64,000 bases of DNA. It comes from Rhynchospora pubera. Lineage: Eukaryota; Streptophyta; Magnoliopsida; Poales; Cyperaceae. The notes under the pieces were generated by a model. That model did not search any database and was not told where the DNA came from. It was given only the letters and a program-made list of their open reading frames with translations. The stretch covers positions 310,870,513-310,934,512 of the forward strand of contig CM051459.1 in the NCBI GenBank assembly GCA_028095005.1, written 5' to 3'. Of the stretch, positions 10,701-21,337 are shown in pieces (position 1 is the first letter of the stretch; every line of letters begins with the position of its first letter). The translations under genes were made by a program, and so were the position numbers.

Positions 10701-13700
10701 TATAGGTCATGGAGATGATCCTATCTCCTTCAAGGACGCCATGAAAAGTGATAAGTCATCTCAGTGGCTGGAAGCCATGAATGATGAGATGAACTCAATG
10801 CAACAAAATGATGTTTGGGATCTTGTTTTGTTACCTAAAGGTGTTAAACCCGTAGGATGTAAATGGGTTTACAAAACTAAAACAGATTCTCATGGTAACA
10901 TTGAAAGATACGAGGCCCGACTAGTTGCTAAATGCTTTACACAACAAGAAGGTATACATTATGATAATATTTTTTCTCCTGTCTCAAAGAAAGATTCATT
11001 AAGAATTGTTTTAGCTCTTGTAGCTCATTATGATCTCAAGTTGCATCAAATGGACGTGAAAACCGCATTTCTTAATGGTGGCTTGCATGAAGAAATTTTT
11101 ATGAAACAACCTGAAGGTTTTGTTGATAAAGGCAAGGTACATATGGGCTGTCAATTGAAGCGATCAATTTATGGGTTAAAGCAAGCTTCAAGACAGTGGT
11201 ATCTCAAGTTTGATGAGATCATAACAGAATTTGGATTTCAAGAAAACACTTTTGATCAATGCATATATCTCAAGGTTAGTGGGAGCATATTTATCATTCT
11301 TGTTTTGTATGTGGATGACATTTTGTTAGCAAGCAGTGATTTAGACATGTTGTACGAGACAAAACGTTTTCTTTCAAAGAAATTTGAAATTGAAGATCTT
11401 GGTGAAGCCTCTTATGTCATAGGCATTGAAATCCACTGTGATCGGTCTCGTGGTCCCTTAGGTTTATCACAAAAGGCATATATCGAGAAAATGCTTAAGC
11501 GCTACAATATGCAAAATTGTTCTCCAAGTGTTGCTCCCATTTTCAAAGGTGACAAATTCAGCAAGGCTCAATGTTCCAAAACTGAATCAGAACGTAAGCA
11601 AATGGAAAAGAATGAGTATGCTTCGGTTGTTGGAAGTTTAATGTATGCTAAAGTTTGCACACGTCCTGATATTGCGTTTGTAGTTGGCATGCACGGCCGA
11701 TATCAATCAAATCCAGGACTGGATCATTGGCGAGCTGCTAAGGAAGTCTTACGCTATTTGCAAGGGACTAAAGACTACATGCTTACTTACAGAAAGTCCG
11801 ATAACCTTCAGGTCATTGGTTATTCCGATTTGGATTTTGCTGGATGTGTAGACACGAAGAAATCCACATCAGGATACATATTCATGCTTGCAGGTGGACC
11901 AATTTCATGGAAGAGTGCCAAACAGTCCTTAGTTGCATCTTCCACTATGCAAGCAGAATTTGTGGCGTGTTTTGAAACTACTGGTCAAGCGGTTTGGTTG
12001 AAGAATTTCATACATGAACTTCAAGTAATTGAAAGTATTGCAAGACCACTCACGCTATTTTGTGATAATGAGACTGTTGTTTTCTTCTCTAAAAACAACA
12101 AGTCCAGCGGTGCTACTAAATGGATTGAAATCAAATATCTTGTTGTTAGACAGAAAATTAAGGATAATGTTATTGTTATACAACACATCAATACAAGATC
12201 TATGTTAGTTGATTCTCTAACAAAAGCACTACCACCTACTCTTTTCAAAGAGCATGTAGCCGGCATGGGTTTGGTTAGTGACTTATCATGTTGTAATGAA
12301 CAATAATGTATTTATTAAGTTATGTATTGAAGCTTCATTTATGTATTGACTGAATTTATATTGTTTGCTTATTTCTTATGTTTGCGCATTAATGTAATTT
12401 ATATAAGCAAATATACTTATGTGGATCGAATGAATTTAATTAACCATATGTTGGACAGAATGTCATTTCTATAATTAATAGGGATCAAATAACATTAATA
12501 GTTATTTTAATTATATTAGTTTAGTTTGGTAATTCTAACTGAACAAGGTTTATGTTTTTATTGGCCAATTCTGAATTTGTGTTTTATTATGATATTTTAT
12601 AGGCCAAGTGGGAGAATGTTATAATTAATATTATTAATTATATATTATTAATTATAACATTATGTGGCCTATATATTAAATATAAACCAAGTTCATTTAT
12701 GAAAATTATCTAAAGGGTACATTGGATTTTGATGGAAAATCCAATAGACCAGATTAATTACAAATTCTGATCCCTTTAATTGCCTTAGGGTGTGTTTGGA
12801 TGGGTAGGGAATAGGGAATAGGAATAAGGAATTTCGGTTTGCGTGCTTATTCTTATTTTTGTACAACCCAAACAACACAAGAATAAGGAATAAGGGTCCT
12901 TATTCCTATACTAACAAAACCATGGTATAAGAATAAAGAATAAGAATAAGCACGCAAACCGAAATTTTTTATTCCTATTCCTTATTCCTGGCTTATTCCG
13001 TTGCATCCAAACACACCCTTAGTGAATTTGTTTTTTCTCTCTCCTGTCATATTGGCATCTTTTCATGATTTTCGCCCACAAAAATTAAGAGAGGCAGAAG
13101 AGGAAAAATAACGTCATTTTTACCATCAATCACACTACGGGAAATTAAAGAAGATCATATAATCCGCCTTACGATATGTCTTCACTTCAATCCTGTGAGT
13201 TTTATTATAATTTATTGATTTTATATGAAATACGTTGATTCTAGAATGTTAATTAAAAATATTATTATGAATTAATATTTTACGTCTATCAGACACAACT
13301 TATATTTGTGTTTGTTTGACCATAAGAGATGGTCAAAGAAATTATCATCAATGCACCAAAAAATGAAAGTGTAAACAAGAAAATAATGAAAGAAATAATC
13401 CGACTAGACAATACTGGTGCTCGAAGTCTGGAATGACTATCAGTATATAGATATACATTCATTTGAACTGTGAATTAATAGTCTAAAATGTGTTAAAAAA
13501 ATTCTAAAAAAATAGTTGCCAGAAATTAATACCGAAAAAATCCACGATCAATCTGCCATCGCTGAACCGGTGAGAGGGGCGGCGGAAAAAAGTCTGTCCA
13601 TAAGGCAAATTATCACTAGGCATAGGCGACGACTTGAGTTTCTTAGCCAACACATTTAAGTTACCAGTATCAGTGTATGAATCACCGAAGCTAAATATCG

Positions 13701-13782
13701 AGTCGAATGCATGCGATGGAATTAGTTGAATTGACAACAGAAACAGAAAAAGAGAAAGGATGAATGGAATTGTGTGCTTCAT
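4733..13782 (-). CDS. GDSL esterase/lipase-family gene, copy A, five exons
   Basis: Exons read on the minus strand: 13782-13533, 6178-5960, 5830-5688, 5494-5212, 4959-4733. All junctions are GT/AG, and the lengths (250+219+143+283+227) total 1122 nt, giving 373 aa, usual for plant GDSL proteins. Residues 1-25 look like a signal peptide. Block I is FSFGDSYTDTGN with catalytic Ser35. Block II Gly112 lies in NFAVEGATALD. Block III reads GHIEGRDY, with Arg175 where the family has the oxyanion-hole Asn (GxND). Block V reads WDGLRLTE, with Asp341 present but Arg344 in place of the catalytic His. The fold and secretion signals are intact but normal hydrolase activity is doubtful. Intron 1 (5' end 13532, 3' end 6179) contains a whole Copia element. 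Whether this 7.35-kb intron splices efficiently is unknown. Confidence 0.85.
6863..7303 (+). repeat. Copia 5' LTR, copy A
   Basis: Begins TGTTATAATT and ends TACGTCTATCA (TG...CA). By eye it differs from the 3' LTR at about 12 positions (about 2.7%), but from the copy C 5' LTR at only 3. Confidence 0.92.
7306..7318 (+). other. Primer-binding site, initiator tRNA-Met type
   Basis: TGGTATCGGAGC follows the LTR end by 2 nt. It matches the usual plant Copia primer site TGGTATCAGAGC with one change. Confidence 0.75.
8452..9120 (+). pseudogene. Copia gag remnant with zinc-knuckle and protease scraps
   Basis: From the first in-frame ATG at 8452, the frame encodes a typical Copia gag (LLNGTNFSTWKEQL, later FKINYNT) and hits TAG at 8974, where related elements usually have Gln. 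A TGA shortly after replaces a Trp codon. The rest is shortened: a knuckle remnant CHVRKDCTKF lies near 9020, and a protease motif reading VDIGASVHITNS lies near 9124-9160. The protease motif has Ile where the active site has Ser/Thr (DSGA) and a stop just before it. The first ATG is preferred because the upstream extension begins with TTG. Confidence 0.8.
9220..12306 (+). pseudogene. Copia pol: integrase, reverse transcriptase, RNase H (one stop)
   Basis: The part 9220-10647 carries the integrase. The zinc-binding HHCC is read from LWHRRLGH to CIECVNGK, and the catalytic D,D,E from HTDICGPF, VRSDRGGEY and NGVAERRNRT. An in-frame TGA at 10645 is the only break before the second part, which continues the same frame through KFAIPDDYIVYL into RT (KARLV-like region, YVDDILLAS). 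RNase H follows (YSDLDFAGC, ASSTMQAEF, IEIKYLVVR), with the stop at 12304-12306. The ATG at 10741 is internal, not a true start. The upstream join to protease is also frameshifted near 9218. Confidence 0.9.
12601..12616 (+). other. Polypurine tract of the Copia element
   Basis: AGGCCAAGTGGGAGAA directly precedes the 3' LTR TG, as expected for the plus-strand primer. Confidence 0.7.
12617..13291 (+). repeat. Copia 3' LTR interrupted by a MITE
   Basis: 675 bp = 441 bp of LTR + 231 bp MITE + 3 bp target duplication, which accounts exactly for the size difference from the 5' LTR. Confidence 0.92.
12788..13018. mobile_element. Tourist-like (PIF/Harbinger-type) MITE in the 3' LTR
   Basis: 231 bp with inverted ends GGGTGTGTTTGGATG / CATCCAAACACACCC and TTA duplicated on both sides (12785-12787, 13019-13021). 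The interior is rich in GGAATAAG-type repeats and also near-palindromic. It is non-coding. The 5' LTR lacks it, so it arrived after the Copia insertion. Confidence 0.88.
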
Positions 13783-14942
13783 TTGTAGCAGACTAGCTGT
13801 ACATAGATAAAAGGAATGAAGATTGATGAAAAACTACACTGTCTTTTTCTTTTTGTTTGTTGGGAATAGGAAGAATTTAATGTGTAGATAATATGTATCT
13901 CAAAACATTTTAGTTTCTGTCAAAGCCGACAAATTAAAACAATGCTCTCTATTTATAGGATTAATATAGTGGTTAATCTTTACTGACAGTTGTAATCAGA
14001 GAGAAAAACGGAAGGGTGTTTAAAATAATATTTGAATTGAAAGAGGTTTTATTATTTTTTTATTGCTTTTCATTCCATCGTATTTTCACGTTGGTTGGAT
14101 ATGATTCATTACAGAGATTGGATAAAAGCAAAATGATAATGATATATACAATAATCATGACTATGATTTCATTGCCCACAAGATATTGTCGTAGTGGAAT
14201 TAGATTAAGAAAGATGCACATTCATAAATTTATAACTTTTCAAGCTCATTTAATATTAAAATAATAGAACAAAAAATTAACATATTAAAGTACATGCCAA
14301 CCTTAAGCTTGAGATTGTCGAGGTTGGGGACCTAAAAAGTTATATACTAAGTTCGTTAAATTTGTCAAACTCATTTAAATTTTGATGCACGAGCAATAAA
14401 GAAAGATATTGAAAAAAGTATGAAAAAGAGAGATTTTAGTTATGAGATCATACAAATTCTCAATTTTTTGATAAATTTTAATTCTAAAACAACACTTTCT
14501 CTCTAAGGACATGGTGCCGGTCTTAAATAAATAAATACAAAATCTTAAAAAGACAAAATACATAAAAAGTACTAATGACCCTAAAAAGTCCACAAAGGAA
14601 GACTCAGATTGTGAATTTGAGCCCATGAAATAAGAAGACCAATCTATGATCATAGATTTTGGGCTTTGGGTTGTGGAGCTCCAGTCAAAATTTCAGCCCA
14701 GACAATCAAATAAAAAATTACGCCCTTTTTTATGAAGTCTGCGCAGACCATATTGCATCAATCTTGTTCGGTTTCTATGGAATTTGGGTGTGATTGAATT
14801 GGATATAGATTTAATCTTTCTTTAGTTTGTTAGTTTAGATTGAACTGTACATTTAATCATGTCTCAATCTGATTAGTCTGTATTGTAATGTGTAATTAAT
14901 ATTTCTACTTCCTATTTCATTATCTACAAATATTTTACTTAA
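13783..14942. other. GDSL upstream region and AT-rich intergenic DNA
   Basis: Holds the GDSL promoter near 13950 and otherwise no supported gene. The segments 14686-14710 and 14720-14739 recur, in swapped order, at the copy B breakpoint (32269-32320). Confidence 0.5.
13946..13960 (-). promoter_or_regulatory. TATA box of GDSL gene copy A
   Basis: The minus strand reads CCTATAAATAGAG, with the core TATAAATA at 13957-13950. It lies about 168 bp upstream of the ATG at 13782, leaving a leader of about 135 nt. Confidence 0.65.
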
Positions 14943-15346
14943 GAGAAATGCTAGAGTCTGATATATTGGATGGATGGGATTCGTTCAATACGGTCGTTTT
15001 CATGTTTTTGAATTTCAAATAAACAATCCAAACTGTTCAATATATTCTCCATATTGAAAACTTATAAGAATCCAATTTTTACATTTTTTTATATTTTTCA
15101 CTATTTTTTTTTGGTATTTTACAAAATCGTTGTTATTGGACGTTCCATAAAGTTTATATCATGAGTTTCAAAAATACCAAAAAAAATAGTTACAAAATAA
15201 AAAAAATGTAAAAAATGGTTTCTTACAAGTTTTCAATAGGGAGAACATATTGAACGGTTCGGATTAGTTATTAAAAATTTAAAAACGTGAAAACGATCAT
15301 ATTTTACGGACCCATCTGTCTATTATATTAGACACTAGCATTTCTC
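14943..15346. mobile_element. MULE-type foldback MITE 1
   Basis: 404 bp. Ends GAGAAATGCTAG with inverted arms of about 190 bp (pieces GTTCAATAT, TTGAAAACTT, TTTTACATTTTTTT on both arms). Flanked by the perfect 9-bp duplication TTTACTTAA (14934-14942, 15347-15355), the length typical of Mutator-like transposition. Non-coding. Confidence 0.85.
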
Positions 15347-15415
15347 TTTACTTAATAGGAAACAATAAGTTGTATTAAATTTATTATCTCATGATAAGTA
15401 AATGAAATAATAATA

Positions 15416-15793
15416 GAGAAAGTTTACTACGCACTATAGTGCATAGAGTTTTCTATGCACCGCGGACTTTTTCAGGAGTATTTTTGTAAATTTAAAAATC
15501 TAATTTAACCAATTTAATCTACATAATGAAATCTTATAGCAAACCAAATTTTACAATTTTTGAGATTTTATTACTATTTTTTCCGAATTTTTGAAAACAT
15601 ATCATTTTTGGAATGTTATACTATTTACAATATTCCAAAAATGACATGTTTTAAAAAATAGTAATAAAATCTCAAAAATTGTAAAATTTGGTTTGCTATG
15701 AGATTTTAATATATAGATTAGATTGGTTGAATTAGATTTGTCAATTTATAAAAATACCCTTGAAAAAATCCGCGGTGCATATTAAACTTTCTC
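15416..15793. mobile_element. MULE-type foldback MITE 2
   Basis: 378 bp. Ends GAGAAAGTTTA and long inverted arms (GCAAACCAAATTTTACAA, GAGATTTTATTACTATTTTT). Flanked by the 9-bp duplication ATAATAATA (15407-15415, 15794-15802). That sequence is a simple repeat, so it is weaker support than for MITE 1. Confidence 0.75.
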
Positions 15794-15802
15794 ATAATAA
15801 TA

Positions 15803-18473
15803 ACTCTTATTGTTTACCCTTTGCTAAAAGCTAAATACCTAATTTTTGTTTGTGTTTTTTATTTACCAATTACCATTTATTTCAAATCTTACTGTTCACT
15901 CTCTCATTCTCTCCACCCTTTCTATTCTTAAAGCCCTATTTGTTCGAAGAAATCTCATTCTAAAGAATGCTTACTACTTTGTCTAGGCACTAATTCTTGT
16001 TTGGTATTACGGAATTAGTTACATTGATTAGTGTCATCTGCAGTTTTGTCATTTCTGAACACACTGAACACATAAAATATATAAGGTGAACACAAATGAT
16101 CAAAATGAACACATATTAACAAATAAGTTCAATGAAAAAAAAAATGGAATATGCATATAAAAATATGAACAATGAATGACAAAGCTTATTTTTTTGTATG
16201 TGTTCATTTTAATCTTCTATATGTTCATCTTGCTTTTTTATGTGTTGATTTTATTAAAGCAATGACAAGCGATGACAAAACTGCAAATGACCATTACCAT
16301 TTTTCCCGGTATAAATAACAACACAGTGTAAGTTTGGTGCCCAAACCCACCTTTTGTGAGATTCCATGACAGACAAAACTTTTAAATCCAAATGTACTGA
16401 TTCTGATATCCCAAGTTGCCTCAACCAGTCTTTGCCCTTCTGTGGTTGTTGATAGCACAAATTTGGTCTGCAATTTATATAATTAGTGATTATTTACTGC
16501 GGTTGTCACTGAAAGCTATCACTGGCTCACCATATTTCCTACCAGTTGAGTGGCAGGTGCTATAGCAACATCAGATTGGGTGCAGTTACAATGCAAAGAG
16601 ATGAATAGGAGGCATCAAACCTGTTAGAGATATGCTCCGATTAAGAGGTTAGAACCACAGAAGCACACAACCCAGGAACTGGTCAGATGTGAAGAGTACA
16701 TACTGATTGGTTTTAGGCCTGGAAATCAGTTCAACAAGAAATTAAAAAGGCTTTCCTTTACATATCTGAGCTCCAGTAACAGATTTAATTAAAGTATTAA
16801 TTGTAAATATCAAGTTTTGCTATAAAAACTTGACGTTTGAATAACTACTGTAATCTGGCATGTACCAGTAATGCATCAATCACAGTAAATTCCAACATGT
16901 AAAGTGGGAAATCAAAACATGAAACTTCCAATTCACCCCGTGAAACTCTTAATACCTTCAAATTTAGCTAGTTTATACAACTTTTGCAAGCGAAAAAACA
17001 GATTTGTCAGGCGCCATAAGTTGACCCTCGTGACAATCTAAGGGTTGGAACTTGGAACCTTATAAGTGACAACACTATAACAGTACATATTGAGCAACAT
17101 AAGCAAGTACCTTTATCTCTGTCTTATTTCATATATTTTGCAAAAAAGCCCCTAAAAGATAAAATTCAGACCAACATCCACCACGATCCCAATTGTTATG
17201 TTAGCCACCACAACTTCTTCTTTTCCGACATGTCTGCCACAATTCTCTCTTTCCCTCTCAGAGAAGCAGGTCTAATAGATTCCTGAGGCAATCATTCCCA
17301 GCAGAGCCTCCTGCAGATGACTCGTCCAAGTCTTGACTCGAGTCCACACAATCAGAGACTCCTCATCGCTGCGATTTTAAAATTGTGAGGAAGAGATTTT
17401 AAATTTTGAGGCAATGATTTGATTAATTGTGGCACTATAAATATTGCAATACAAGTTTCAATCTGCGATTAACATCAGTATTTATAAGTAGGGTGATTCT
17501 GCTAGAAATAAAATGTAAAGTTCATTTCTAATTAACCGAATGGCCAGGATCATATAATATATTTTCGCACCTCAAATGTGGAAGTTAAATTTAACAGAAA
17601 ATTTTTGGCAGAAGGACAAAATCGACCATTTTCAGGCACTCCATGGCCAACATATTATCAATCTGAAAAGCATTTAAATAGATAGCTTTCCAATTCCCAT
17701 ACCTGAAAGGAAGCTGATAGAAGTATACCAAGACCAAAGGTGAAACAACAATCAAAGACAATAACCAATACCACATAATTACACATACAAAAACAATCTT
17801 AAGAACCCAATTTTCCAAATTACTCTCATTAGCTCTGCTTTATCAGAAGATAGAGCATCGATTTCATCATCTATTCAACAGCAATGCTAATAGCATAAGC
17901 AGTTGTATAGAAGCACTAAAATTCATTCCTTTAATTTAAGGATGTTGGCAAGGTGCCAATAGCATTAATTTCCAAACAAAAGACATTTTTCAAGATTGTA
18001 TAAACAACAAATGGATTACAAGCTAGATTGTAACCAGAGGAAAGCAACATGAGGTTAATTCACAACAATAGAGATTGGTTCTGTACCAGTGACTGGTTTA
18101 GGTTCGATGAAGCTGAATAGCAAGAGAAGAGTCGATCCAGCCAAAGACATTGTACAGGACTAACGACTTGGAAACAAATTAAAAAGAATTACATGAAAGC
18201 AATTATTTCTTTTCTCTTCCACTTCAGTTCTCGCGAGAATGGAGACGTTAAGTCCTAACAAAAGGAATAAAACCGATGGATGAGAGAGGAGATTCCGAGT
18301 GTCCGATAAATTCTTGAGGTGATTAAACTATCGCGATAGACATAAATTAAAGAGAGAGAGGAGATTCGCCAGATTAATCGCGGCACGGTAAATGTTGTAA
18401 TATATGTTTCAGCCCAAAGCTTATTTAACAAATCTATACATATATTAATTGAATTCTGAACGTACAATCAACA
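15803..18473. other. Intergenic DNA with possible decayed exons
   Basis: No intact gene. On the minus strand, 16468-16325 reads as an open exon after an ATTGCAG acceptor, encoding a peptide with TKFVLSTTTEGQRLVEATWD. Around 16625-16540 a second patch encodes CNCTQSDVAIAPATQLVG. I recognise neither. A weak inverted repeat (TGCAGTTTTGTCAT / ATGACAAAACTGCA) lies near 16038-16285. The rest shows nothing I can name. Confidence 0.3.
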
Positions 18474-18705
18474 GTGAATTATCATGATTTTTCTATGATA
18501 GTTCAAACAAAACTTGAACACAACTAAAGAATAATTTTCACAAAATATTCGATGTCAAAATCCAGCCATGTGGGTGGGATCCACGCGCTTTATATAGTGA
18601 TAGTGAGTGATTAATTTATCAAGATTTTCTATGACAGTCAAAACAAAATTCAAATACAACTAAAAAATAATTTTCATAAAAAATCCGATATCCAAATCAC
18701 ATGCA
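18474..18705. repeat. Diverged direct repeat of about 100 bp
   Basis: 18474-18570 and 18608-18705 share ordered blocks (TTTCTATGA, AGTCAAAACAAAA-like, ATAATTTTCA, ATTCGAT/ATCCGAT). Non-coding. Confidence 0.5.
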
Positions 18706-18819
18706 TGCATGTACTCCAATCGATTTCTACTCTGACCATTTTTTTCCTTAAATCCCAATAGTACATGATTTAATAATATATATGAAACATTACTCCATAG
18801 GATTTGTACTCGGGCCAAT

Positions 18820-18822
<3 letters not shown>

Positions 18823-18856
<34 letters not shown>
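18823..18856. repeat. (TA)n microsatellite
   Basis: Uninterrupted TA dinucleotides directly before the Tourist-like MITE. Confidence 0.9.
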
Positions 18857-18860
<4 letters not shown>

Positions 18861-19067
18861 GTGTTTGGATAGGGCGAGAATAAGAAATAGGAATAAGGAA
18901 TTTCGGTTTGTGCAACCCAAACAACATGGGAATAAGGAATAAGGGCCTTTATTCCTATACTAACAAAACCATGGTATAAGAATAAGGAATAAGGATAAGC
19001 ACGCAAATCGAAATTTCTTATTCTTATTCCCTATTCCCGGCTTATTCCGTTGCATCCATACACACCC
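18857..19067. mobile_element. Tourist-like MITE, second copy
   Basis: Ends GGGTGTGTTTGGAT / ATCCATACACACCC and shares most of its interior with the MITE at 12788-13018 (CCATGGTATAAGAATAA, GGAATTTCGGTTTG). Flanked by ATA (18854-18856, 19068-19070), which is uninformative next to a TA repeat. It sits exactly at the left tip of the foldback that follows. Confidence 0.8.
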
Positions 19068-19070
19068 ATA

Positions 19071-19473
19071 GAGTTTAGCTATGGTTAGATGCATCACAAA
19101 AATCCTACCGTGAGATGCGATCAAAACCATTAATCTGGCTCAAAATGACTGATCCAAACCGTCTAATATGATCTCTCTATTGAAATCTCCATGCAAACTA
19201 AATTTTACATTTTTTCGAATTTTTTAAGTATTTTTTTGAAATTTTAGAAAATTGTTAATCTAATTAGTTCTGAACCGTTCAAAAACTGTTATTTTTAAAA
19301 ATACGAAAAAAATACTTAAAAATTAAAAAAAAATGTAAAATTTGGTCTACAAAAATATTTGAATAGCGAGATCATATTAAACGGTTTGGATCGATCATTT
19401 TGAACCAAATTTATGAGTTTTGATCGCATCTCACGGAAGATTTTTTGTGATGCATCTCACCATAGCTAAACTC
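19071..19473. mobile_element. MULE-type foldback MITE 3
   Basis: 403 bp. Ends GAGTTTAGCTATGGT with inverted arms well over 100 bp (GATGCATCACAAAAA, GTGAGATGCGATCAAAAC on both arms). The flanks are TATATATA on both sides once the Tourist-like MITE at the left tip is discounted. Confidence 0.7.
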
Positions 19474-19762
19474 TATATATATAGAGAGAGAGAGGTGGGA
19501 TAAAGTGCCATAGATGGCAATGCCATAGATATCTTTTTTGAGTTATTTTTGTAAGATCTGAAATTCAATCAGTCAATCCAAACCGTTCAAATTGATCACC
19601 ACAATGAAATACCATTGGAGACCAAATTTTACATTTTTTTGAAATTAACATTGTATTTAAAATATATGGAACATTAATGCAATATGTTTGTATACTAATA
19701 TTTATAGTATATTATATTCTGATTGTTCAGACATATCGATTTTTTAAAATTTCTATTGTGAT

Positions 19763-21337
19763 TAGGGTTTATCAAACAGGGCGGGGCGGGGCGGTCCAAC
19801 CGGCAGCAGTCCACGGGTTAGGACAGTCCACGGGTTAAAACGGGATGGGTTAGGACGGTCCATACTAAAAATTTTAGCCCTAATCCTTTCTAAATCCGCC
19901 CCATGTAACCTGTACGGGTTATGACAGTCCGGTCTAGTCTGGTCCGCCGATTTTTCATTTATTTTATTGCTGTTTTTTTTTAATTTTTCGTTAGTTATTT
20001 TTTCATTATGGTATATATATATAGAGATAGACTAATGTGCCATCGATGGCACAGACCCATGTGTGCCATCCAGTTTTTGACCGTCCGATCTCCTTTAAAT
20101 TTGGTGAACAGATTTGATAGTGTGGTCCAAGTTAAGACGCTGAGGAAGCGAAATTTATTAATTGTTTTCGTCTATCCATTATTTCTCTCTGTCTCCCTCC
20201 CTCTATTTCCCCCATTCTCCATCACACTTCTCTCGCTCTCCCCTTCGAGGAAAAGAAAAACCTAAAACTCACGCTAAGTCCTACTCAATCTTTCTTCATG
20301 TTACTCTCTCCAACAGATCCAACTCGCGTCTCTCTCGCCGCCAGATCTAACTTTCCTTTGTCACATCTCTCTCAACGCCTTTCACTGAACAGTCGCATCT
20401 CTCTTTCGCCTTTGTCAAAAAGTTAAGCTCGGTGGTCACTGGTAAATATTTTCCCTCCGTTTTCCCAATTTATTGACATTGAACTCCCGCTTGGTTCAAT
20501 TTTCTCATTTTTCAATTTCCGTTCCTTAGGTTTTGCACCTTTTTCATTGGTCCTATATACCTTTGTTAATTTGGGGCTGACTATGTGCAAAATTGATAAA
20601 TTTCTCAATTCAGGTTGTAAAAGGGGGTTTGCTTGGAATATATTTAAAGTACACTCCACGGTTAACTATATCACTATGCAACAAGGGTTAGAACAAAGTA
20701 CTGACGCCACGATCTGGTTAATTTGTTCGTTTTGTGTGATTTAATACTTGGGAGTTAATTTTTTTTTTGTCAGAAAATGGATGGCACAGGTGCCATCGAT
20801 GACACTTTAGCTATTCTCTCTCTCTATATATATATATATATACACACACGACATATTTATTATATCGTAATCACTATAACATTTCATTTTTTGTTGTTTT
20901 CCTTTTGCGTTTTTCTTTTGTGTGTGTTTTTTTATTTCAATATTTTTTTTTGCTGTTTTTTTCCAATATTTTTTCTGTTTTTTATTTTTCGATAATTTTT
21001 TTTTACTTTTACTTTTGCGTTTTTCCTTTATTTGTTTACTTATTTTTTCTGTTTTTCATTTTTTTCTATTATGTTTTCTTATATTTGATTTGTAATTTTT
21101 TTATTAAATGAAAAAATTTAAATATAATTATATAAAGTTACCCTCCATCTTTTTAGCACGGTTTAAGACGGGTTGACGGGACCTGGCGGTTCGGTCCACG
21201 GGTTAAGACAGGGCAGGTTAACACGGATTTTTTTATAAAGGGCGGCCCAAATTAATCCGCCGTAGATCCGTCCCGGTCTAACCCTTCGGTCCATGGGGCG
21301 GGGCAGGTCTGACCCATCGGATTTTTGATAAACACTA
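19763..21337. mobile_element. hAT-type non-autonomous element with a nested insertion
   Basis: Inverted ends TAGGGTTTATCAAA (left) and TTTGATAAACACTA (right), flanked by a perfect 8-bp duplication ATTGTGAT (19755-19762, 21338-21345), the hAT signature length. The interior is G/C-rich near both ends (ACGGGTTA- and GGCGGGGC-type runs) and encodes no transposase. About 800 bp of the middle belongs to the MULE-like element at 20024-20824. Confidence 0.82.
20024..20824. mobile_element. MULE-like element carrying a host-like 5' leader (possible Pack-MULE)
   Basis: The two ends are inverted (GCCATCGATGGCAC near 20038; GTGCCATCGATGACAC near 20789) and begin GAGATAGAC / GAGAATAGC. The flanks are TA repeats on both sides, so the duplication length cannot be read. 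The interior 20190-20460 is CT-rich like a plant 5' leader, with GATCCAACTCGCGTCTC and a CTGGTAAAT donor-like string. This suggests a captured promoter or leader, but no coding exon is evident. Confidence 0.5.

Larger units (their letters stand above)
6863..13291 (+). mobile_element. Ty1/Copia LTR retrotransposon in GDSL intron 1
   Basis: Flanked by a perfect 5-bp target-site duplication GACAC (6858-6862 and 13292-13296). The 5' LTR is 441 bp. The 3' LTR is 675 bp, because a 231-bp MITE plus its 3-bp duplication sits inside it. The order gag, protease, integrase, RT, RNase H is that of Copia. Several lesions mean it cannot make a full polyprotein. The element lies in the opposite orientation to the GDSL gene. 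The leader 7304-8451 shows no gene. Confidence 0.95.

Noticed and set aside
10741..10743. ATG as a separate start for Copia RT
   Set aside because: The frame continues from before the TGA at 10645; this ATG is an internal codon.
13504..13532. Last 9 codons of the exon 1 ORF of GDSL A
   Set aside because: They lie past the GT donor at 13532; splicing to 6178 restores the conserved VDFFAEEFGLP.
20777..21111. 72- and 68-aa Phe-rich ORFs
   Set aside because: Translated T-rich low-complexity DNA inside the hAT element.
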